From Zelonia costaricensis (lineage: Eukaryota > Euglenozoa > Kinetoplastea > Trypanosomatida > Trypanosomatidae): a stretch of DNA of 19,145 bases. The stretch's first letter is position 1. Each line of letters starts with the position of its first letter. Of the stretch, positions 14,654 through 19,145 are shown piece after piece. The notes beneath the pieces are model-generated. The model had not been told where the DNA came from, searched no databases, and saw only the letters and a program-made list of their open reading frames with translations. A program made the translations under genes and the position numbers. The DNA lies in the NCBI GenBank assembly GCA_030849075.1, contig JASAOO010003048.1, forward strand, positions 1 through 19,145, in the 5' to 3' direction.

Positions 14654-16855
14654 TCAGACGAGGACCTCGTTGCGGGCCCGCTGCCGGCCCGCCTTGGAGC
14701 GGGAGCGCAGGGCCTCGTGCAGGGGCAGCTGCCCCTTGAGCACCTCCACGCTCTGCCCCGCCTCGGTCAGCTGCTGCATGACGCTGCGCAGGACGGTGCC
14801 GTCGATGCCGATGTCGCACGTCAGCGAGTACTGACTGATGCGGTTTGCCGTCTCGACGTCGCCGACGCGAGCGGCGCGCTCCAGGATGGGCAGGATCATC
14901 TCCACCTCGACGCGCAGCCCGGGGATGGCTGTGACCTCCTCGAGATAGAAGATGGCCTCGTCCATGCTGCCCGTCGTCACGGCCTGGCGGATGAGGATGC
15001 GGAACGTTAGCACGTTGGGCGCGACGCCGCTCTGCCGCATGGTGCGGTAGATGACGCGGTGCAGCATCGTGCTGCGATGGCCCGCGCAGCCGGTCAGGAG
15101 CGCGTTGTACGTGTTGGTGCGCGGCACGACGCCCCAGCGCGTCTCGTACGCCGACACGAGCTGCAACGCCTGGCGCTCCTCCCCGATGCGAGCCAAGGCG
15201 AGCAGGACGAGGTCCAGCGTGTGCACCGTGACGAGGTCGCCGCGGTGCCGCCGCGCCTGCAGGTGGGCGAGGGCGCGCTCGACGAGGGCTGGCGTGTTGA
15301 TGGAGTCCGCGAAGGTCATGAGGTAGTGCCGGTCCATCGAGTACCGCAGTGACTCGAACTGGGCCTTGCGGAAGCAGTCCGCCTGGTCGAGGTAGCCCTT
15401 CAGCGCCATCCACTCCACGAGGTCGAGCGCCCGCTCCACCTCCAGGGCCTGCGACCAGCACCAGACCACCAGCGCCAGCACCTCGGCCGTTTTGGGCACC
15501 GCATGGCGGTCCATGAGCGCCAGCACCTGCTCGGCGGTCGCGGCGTCGGTGCACTTGGCGCAGCGCAGCAGCAGCTCCGCGAAGTACTGCCGCTGCACGT
15601 ACTGCGTGAAGCTCGCCTTCTCCAGCACGCAGCGCAGCTCGAGCTCCAGCATGAGCCACAGCACATACTCGGGCGGGTACTGCAGTGATGCCGCTGTGAT
15701 CGACTTGCCGCCGTCCCCGCCGTCGCTTGGCGCTGCGGCGCGCACGGGCTTCAGCCACTGCACCATCAGCTCGGCCAGCATGCGCTTGTCCACTACGGCA
15801 GTGCCGTGGCGCAGGGCGGCGCGGGTCACCTCCACCACAAACGCAGGGTCGCTGCTGTGCGGCACGACACGCAGCAGGAAGGTCTGGACGGTGGCTGGCA
15901 GCGGCACCAGCGCCGGCTCCACCTGCTGCGTCATCTCCGTCCACAGCCCCGTCGGGTCGTAGCCGGCACGGACGTGCAGCTCGACGAGGTAGTGGTAGGT
16001 CAGGGCGTCCCGCTCCACGCCGTGCTCCTTCATGAGGTCCAGCACGAAGGTCACCTCCTCGACGGCGTACTTGTTGCGCCGCGTGAGGGCCTCCAGGTAC
16101 GCGTTGAAGACGCTGACGTTGAGCAGCGACGGCGTGTCGTACTCGACCCGCGCGGTCGCGGCGGCGGTGGGCGGCGACGGTGATTGCGCTGCGGCCGCCG
16201 AGAGCGCGGCGGGGGCGAGGGGGTCCGTCTCCAGCCGCAGCGCCTCTCCCGGTCCGCCACGTCGCCCATCCCCCCCTTCCACACCGTGACCGCCCTGCCG
16301 GCCGTCCGCGTCGTAGCGCGCCCTCCCAAGCCAGGCGTAGCGGGCCGGGGTGTCGCCGTCCCCTGCACGGGCTGCAGCGAAGTCGCGCAGGGCGATCGCG
16401 AGCACCTCGCGCACCTTCTCGATCCGGCCGAGGTTCGTGTAGACACGCATGAGCAGCACCGCCACATCACGCGCGTCGGCCGCAAAGCCGTCGCAGTAGT
16501 CACGCACAAAGTGCTGCTGCGCCGGCTGGAAGCGGCGCTCGAAGGTCGCGGCGGCGCCGGCGTAGTCGCGCCGCTCCACGCACCATTGCAGCGTGCCCAA
16601 CGTGGTGAGACCCCCTGGAGCGGTGCCGGGGGTTGGTGCGCTGACGGGAGGGGCGGCGGACGGTGCGTACGCCGCGGCCGCCTCGCGGTGCCGGCGCTGC
16701 TGATATCGGGGCTGAGACGGCGTGTAGGGCCGCTGGGCTGTGACGAGGCTCGCGCACTGCGGTGTGCAGCCAGCGGGAAAGAAGCGGAGAGATGCGCTGG
16801 GCTGCCGACGCAGCGGTGCCAACGCGCTGCTGCGCTGGAGACCGAGGCTGCGCAT
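14654..16855 (-). CDS. Mitochondrial pentatricopeptide-repeat (PPR) protein
   Basis: 733 aa from ATG at 16855 to TGA at 14654-14656; the frame is open further upstream but only from a GTG. The first 60 residues are Arg/Ser/Ala/Gln-rich without acidic residues (MRSLGLQRSSALAPLRRQPS...), a likely mitochondrial presequence. PPR-type helical pairs of about 35 residues are visible at about 248-282 (VFNAYLEALTRRNKYAVEEV, LMKEHGVERD), 424-455, 457-490, 543-578, 580-614 (NTYNALLTGCAGH, YRTMRQSGVAPN), 615-650 (VLTFRILIRQAVTTGSMDEA) and 651-685. PPR proteins bind single-stranded RNA, and in kinetoplastids they act on mitochondrial transcripts or are ribosome subunits. Which of these applies cannot be told here. 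A disordered Gly/Ala-rich stretch (163-235) separates an N-terminal helical part from the main array. It is the first gene of the minus-strand unit after the strand switch. Confidence 0.88.
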   Translation of the reverse strand: MRSLGLQRSSALAPLRRQPSASLRFFPAGCTPQCASLVTAQRPYTPSQPRYQQRRHREAAAAYAPSAAPPVSAPTPGTAPGGLTTLGTLQWCVERRDYAGAAATFERRFQPAQQHFVRDYCDGFAADARDVAVLLMRVYTNLGRIEKVREVLAIALRDFAAARAGDGDTPARYAWLGRARYDADGRQGGHGVEGGDGRRGGPGEALRLETDPLAPAALSAAAAQSPSPPTAAATARVEYDTPSLLNVSVFNAYLEALTRRNKYAVEEVTFVLDLMKEHGVERDALTYHYLVELHVRAGYDPTGLWTEMTQQVEPALVPLPATVQTFLLRVVPHSSDPAFVVEVTRAALRHGTAVVDKRMLAELMVQWLKPVRAAAPSDGGDGGKSITAASLQYPPEYVLWLMLELELRCVLEKASFTQYVQRQYFAELLLRCAKCTDAATAEQVLALMDRHAVPKTAEVLALVVWCWSQALEVERALDLVEWMALKGYLDQADCFRKAQFESLRYSMDRHYLMTFADSINTPALVERALAHLQARRHRGDLVTVHTLDLVLLALARIGEERQALQLVSAYETRWGVVPRTNTYNALLTGCAGHRSTMLHRVIYRTMRQSGVAPNVLTFRILIRQAVTTGSMDEAIFYLEEVTAIPGLRVEVEMILPILERAARVGDVETANRISQYSLTCDIGIDGTVLRSVMQQLTEAGQSVEVLKGQLPLHEALRSRSKAGRQRARNEVLV

Positions 16856-16873
16856 CGGGCCGCACAGCAATCC

Positions 16874-16937
16874 CTCGGACAGCACCACACGAGTGGGGGC
16901 CGGCCGTGGGTACGGGGGATGGGGGGGAGGGGAGGGT
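16874..16937 (-). promoter_or_regulatory. Candidate spliced-leader acceptor for the PPR gene
   Basis: On minus, a pyrimidine tract (CCCTCCCCTCCCCCCCATCC, about 16936-16914) is followed about 40 bases on by the first AG, at 16875-16874 (CCGAG). An 18-base 5' UTR would remain before the ATG at 16855. Confidence 0.5.
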
Positions 16938-17265
16938 GTCGTGTGCGCTGCTAGCCGGAATGCACTCACGCGTGCGGCACGAGCGGGCAGGGGGACAGGA
17001 AGGAGTACAAGGGGGAGGGGGAGGCGGAGGTGGAAGGAGGGGGCTGCCGCTCAGCTACAGGAGGCGGAGCACGACCGCGCAGGCATACGCACGTCAGCCG
17101 GTGTCGTCTCCTGCGTCGCGGTAAGCGCCGTTGCAGTGCGCCCGCGCGCCGGCGCTCACACAAAGAAGAGCAACGCGCCTGCCGTGCGGCGTCTCGCCAA
17201 GGAGGAGAGTTGGTCGTGGTGACGGGTCGTGGTGCGGTGCGGTGCGGTGGTGGTGGGGGGGGGCC

Positions 17266-17301
17266 GGGGAGGAAGGGCTGGCGGGGGAGGAAGGGCTGGC
17301 G
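17266..17301. repeat. Two perfect tandem copies of an 18-bp unit
   Basis: GGGGAGGAAGGGCTGGCG occurs at 17266-17283 and 17284-17301 without mismatch. It follows GGTGC repeats (about 17230-17248) and a G run, so the area is a G-rich repeat cluster on plus. Confidence 0.9.
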
Positions 17302-17337
17302 CTGATGGTGGCCATTCGCGTCCCGCCCTACCTTCCA

Positions 17338-17361
17338 ACACACACACACACACACACACAC
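17338..17361. repeat. (AC)12 microsatellite
   Basis: Twelve perfect AC units on plus, 12 bases before the N at 17373. Confidence 0.95.
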
Positions 17362-17457
17362 GCAGGGAGCTCNCATGTCGCAGTGCCGTCCATCTTCTTC
17401 ATCCACATCTTTCGTTTGCTTGAGTTGATGGACTTTTGATCCTTGGTACGTGGGAGG

Positions 17458-17611
17458 GCGTGGGGGTCTGTCGTGTCTCCTGGTGCAGCCACTTATTTGC
17501 TGTTGTCGTCCCCGCACCTGGCAGACGGTGCGCAGACCCCCACGCACACGCACACACCGGCCATGACCGCGGCTGGTGTGCGTGGGGGTCTGACGCGTCT
17601 GGTGGTGCTGC
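17458..17611. repeat. Three-copy 13-bp motif, arranged +, -, +
   Basis: GCGTGGGGGTCTG occurs at 17458-17470 and 17580-17592, and its reverse complement at 17533-17545. The two plus copies extend into a 32-bp diverged direct repeat (17458-17489 and 17580-17611, 27 of 32 identical). The middle and right copies extend to a perfect 17-bp inverted repeat (17533-17549 and 17576-17592) with a 26-base loop. It lies near the middle-left of the strand-switch region. Confidence 0.85.
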
Positions 17612-18243
17612 AGGACGTCGTCGTAGCTTTTGAGGGGTGGCCGAGGGAAGGGGGGGGGATGCGATTCTCCTGTGTTGCCTTCCCCTTCCGTCCACCATGG
17701 AGGGGCCTTTGGGCACCGCCGCCCCCTCTTCAACCACCCTCCCCGTCCCATCCCACCCGTAACACCGCCCGCACTGTGCACGCCCCCCCGCCTCGCCATG
17801 CGATAGTGATGGATGCGAAACGTGGAGGAATGAAGGGGAGGGGGGGTTGCCGCCGCGGGGTGGTGGGCGCGTGGGTGGAAGAGGGGGGGGGGGGAGGCGA
17901 TTACGCTAAGGGGCTTCGATGCAGTGCCCATCAAGCAACACAAGGCGGGGAACTCACACACACACACACGCACACAACCAAAAAACGAAGATATGCGAAG
18001 AGACAAGACAGCGGCCACGGAGGAGGAGAAAAGAACAATGCGCGCATCACCGACGCAGACGCACACGCACACAGACACACACAGACACACAAAGGGCACG
18101 CGTGCATGCGTGAGTGTGCGTGTGAGTGCGTGTGCGCCCGCAGGGTGTGCATGTATTTGTGTGTGTGACGGGACGGCTGCCGTGCCGCCAGCTGTGAACT
18201 GTTTTGGGAGGAAGTCGTAGTGGTGGTAGTGGGGGGGGGGACG

Positions 18244-18273
18244 ACACACACACACACACAAACACACACACAC
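18244..18273. repeat. Interrupted (AC)n microsatellite
   Basis: About 30 bases of AC units with one extra A, directly after a G10 run (about 18231-18240). Shorter AC tracts lie nearby at 17955-17969 and about 18340-18353. Confidence 0.9.
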
Positions 18274-18572
18274 CCACACGAGCGCACAATCACAGCACCA
18301 CACATGACCTAACCTAGTACAGAAAGAAGAATCGGACACAGACACACACACACATACGCAGGAGCTCAAAAAGCCGAGACAACCAATTGTACCATCTTTT
18401 GAGAAGAGGTTCCCACAACCCGTTCCAACCGGCCTCCCTCACCCCGCCCGCCCGCCGTCTTGCAGCCGCACCTCCCTTGGGAGGAAGGGAGGGCGGGGGA
18501 GCCGCGTCACACACGCGAACACACAGCCACAGAGCTGCGTGGGTGCCGTGCAGGGGACGCAGACGGATAGGA

Positions 18573-18601
18573 GGGTGAGGGGTTGAGGGGAGGGGAGGGG
18601 G
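18573..18601 (+). other. G-quadruplex-capable G runs
   Basis: Five G runs of 3-5 bases (GGGTGAGGGGTTGAGGGG, then AGGGGAGGGGG) with loops of 1-4 bases lie on the strand that is the coding strand for the right-edge gene. Confidence 0.6.
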
Positions 18602-18748
18602 CGGAAGTGGTGGGTGAGGAACACACGGACGGAAACGAAGGAAGCGAAGAGAAAGAAGCGAACGGCGTGGTGGCGTGTTCAGCGTGGAAAGCGTTTTGTT
18701 AGAGGAGTGGGGGAGGCGCGCTGCAGCCGTGTCCGGCTCAGAGCGGGA

Positions 18749-18790
18749 CACACACACACACACACACACCGACGTGTTTGTGTGTGTGTG
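18749..18790. repeat. (AC)n tract facing a (GT)n tract
   Basis: About ten AC units are followed after about 8 bases by TTTGTGTGTGTGTGTGG. The two tracts are mutually complementary, so a hairpin can form. The pair lies about 220 bases upstream of the right-edge start codon. Confidence 0.7.
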
Positions 18791-18830
18791 GATGGGGACG
18801 TATGCTGTCGCCACGCCACGGAAGAAATGA

Positions 18831-18851
18831 GGGAGGGGGAAGGGGGAGGGG
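18831..18851 (+). other. Compact G-quadruplex motif
   Basis: Four G runs of 3-5 bases are separated by loops of A, AA and A. The short loops make this the strongest G-quadruplex candidate in the window. It lies about 155 bases upstream of the right-edge start codon, on the coding strand. Confidence 0.65.
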
Positions 18852-18885
18852 AAGCAAGGAAAGGAATACACCAGCACAGTACGTG

Positions 18886-18902
18886 CCCCTCTATCATGGC
18901 AG
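18886..18902 (+). promoter_or_regulatory. Tentative spliced-leader acceptor for the right-edge gene
   Basis: CCCCTCTATC (18886-18895) followed by AG at 18901-18902 is the most plausible pyrimidine tract plus AG on plus in this area. It gives a 5' UTR of about 104 bases to the ATG at 19007. The tract is short. Confidence 0.35.
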
Positions 18903-19006
18903 CGGTGGGGATGCGGGGCGGAGGACGCAGGGGGGGGGGGTGAGTGGTGGTGGTAGCAAGCGCCGTGCACAGAGGGGAGAGGGGACGGCGAAACGCTGCG
19001 TCTGCC

Positions 19007-19145
19007 ATGGGCTCATGGAGGAGCAGGTTACGAGCACCGAAACCTATGATTGTGACGGCGCAGTACCAACACCGGCGTAAGGACTACGAGCACGTCTACT
19101 TCTGGTTCGTCACCAGCGCGCAGATCATCGCCGCGCCGATGCCGC
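19007..19145 (+). CDS. 5' end of a plus-strand gene, product not recognised
   Basis: An open frame with ATG at 19007 runs 46 codons to the window edge and continues beyond. A second in-frame ATG lies at 19046. From about 19046 codons are nearly all G/C-ending (GAG CAC GTC TAC TTC TGG, then GTC ACC AGC GCG CAG), unlike any other frame here and unlike the sequence upstream, which marks real coding sequence. The visible protein starts MGSWRSRLRAPKP, then MIVTAQYQHRRKDYEHVYFW, then a hydrophobic stretch FVTSAQIIAAPMP that may begin a membrane segment. MGSWRS fits an N-myristoylation consensus (Gly2, Ser6), while the Arg-rich start could instead be a mitochondrial presequence. If M at 19046 is used, both signals are lost. 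Orientation opposite to all other genes defines the strand switch. Too little is visible to name a family. Confidence 0.65.
   Translation, partial: MGSWRSRLRAPKPMIVTAQYQHRRKDYEHVYFWFVTSAQIIAAPMP

Larger units (their letters stand above)
16856..19006. promoter_or_regulatory. Divergent strand-switch region (probable Pol II transcription start region)
   Basis: Genes to the left are all on minus and the coding sequence at the right edge is on plus, so this 2.1 kb separates two divergent units. I find no protein-coding or tRNA gene in it: open frames are low-complexity His/Thr, Cys/Val or Pro/Gly runs without G/C3 codon bias. In trypanosomatids such regions are the usual sites of dispersed Pol II initiation and carry H2A.Z and acetylated H3. 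GT-rich elements have been tied to initiation in T. brucei. Here many (CA)n/(GT)n tracts, G-quadruplex-capable runs and a three-copy motif are present. A third single-N gap lies at 17373. Confidence 0.75.

Noticed and set aside
17443..18168. 241-residue plus-strand frame in the strand-switch region
   Set aside because: Composition is low-complexity with repeat-derived Thr/His stretches and no G/C3 bias.
18316..18325. TTTCTGTACT on minus, matching part of the known Leishmania spliced-leader exon
   Set aside because: Only 10 bases match; flanking bases do not fit the spliced-leader exon or its 5' splice site, so chance is the simpler explanation.
16966..18369. 467-residue minus-strand frame across the strand-switch region
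   Set aside because: It is made of Cys/Val and His/Thr repeats from GT/CA tracts, crosses an N, and has no domain or codon bias.
16856..19006. tRNA or snRNA genes in the strand-switch region
   Set aside because: I looked for A/B box patterns (such as GGTTCGANTCC) on both strands and found none that fit, including the GGTTCCCACAACC near 18409.

Overview
The window is nuclear DNA from a trypanosomatid, most likely a Leishmania-like member of the Leishmaniinae. The signs are very high G+C, intronless genes with G/C-ending codons packed head to tail on one strand, long (GT)n/(CA)n tracts and G runs confined to the spaces between genes, a pyrimidine tract plus AG just upstream of most start codons (spliced-leader acceptors), and kinetoplastid-type protein content. 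The genus cannot be told from this sequence alone.

Layout. Seven genes lie on the minus strand, so transcription runs from high to low coordinates: a mitochondrial PPR protein (14654-16855), a MAP3K-epsilon/Cdc7-like kinase with a helical C-terminal half (10501-13986), an unrecognised protein cut off by an assembly gap (8472-9941), a MEX67/NXF1-type mRNA export factor (4661-7870), a small mitochondrial DUF1279/FAM210-like membrane protein (3315-4070), a single-pass secretory-pathway membrane protein of unknown function (1657-2721) and a U1-C-like spliceosomal zinc-finger protein (486-1121). At the right edge the first 46 codons of a gene on the plus strand are visible (19007 to the end). The 2.1 kb between it and the PPR gene is therefore a divergent strand-switch region, the usual site of RNA polymerase II initiation in these organisms.

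The genes do not form one pathway, as is normal for trypanosomatid polycistronic units. Two act in nuclear RNA handling (U1-C, MEX67) and two are probably mitochondrial (PPR, DUF1279-like). Individual control would be expected after transcription, through acceptor strength and untranslated regions.

The strongest structural observations are: a 13-bp motif present three times (+, -, +) inside the strand-switch region, two copies of which sit in a perfect 17-bp inverted repeat; a 15-bp inverted repeat built on C10/G10 runs between the PPR and kinase genes; a CCCH finger in MEX67 apparently split by about 100 residues; and a kinase with HGD and DFA in place of HRD and DFG. Assembly quality is limited. 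Single-N gaps lie at 3019 (inside a 71-bp duplication that is probably artificial), 8471 (beside a 56-base C run, truncating a gene) and 17373.
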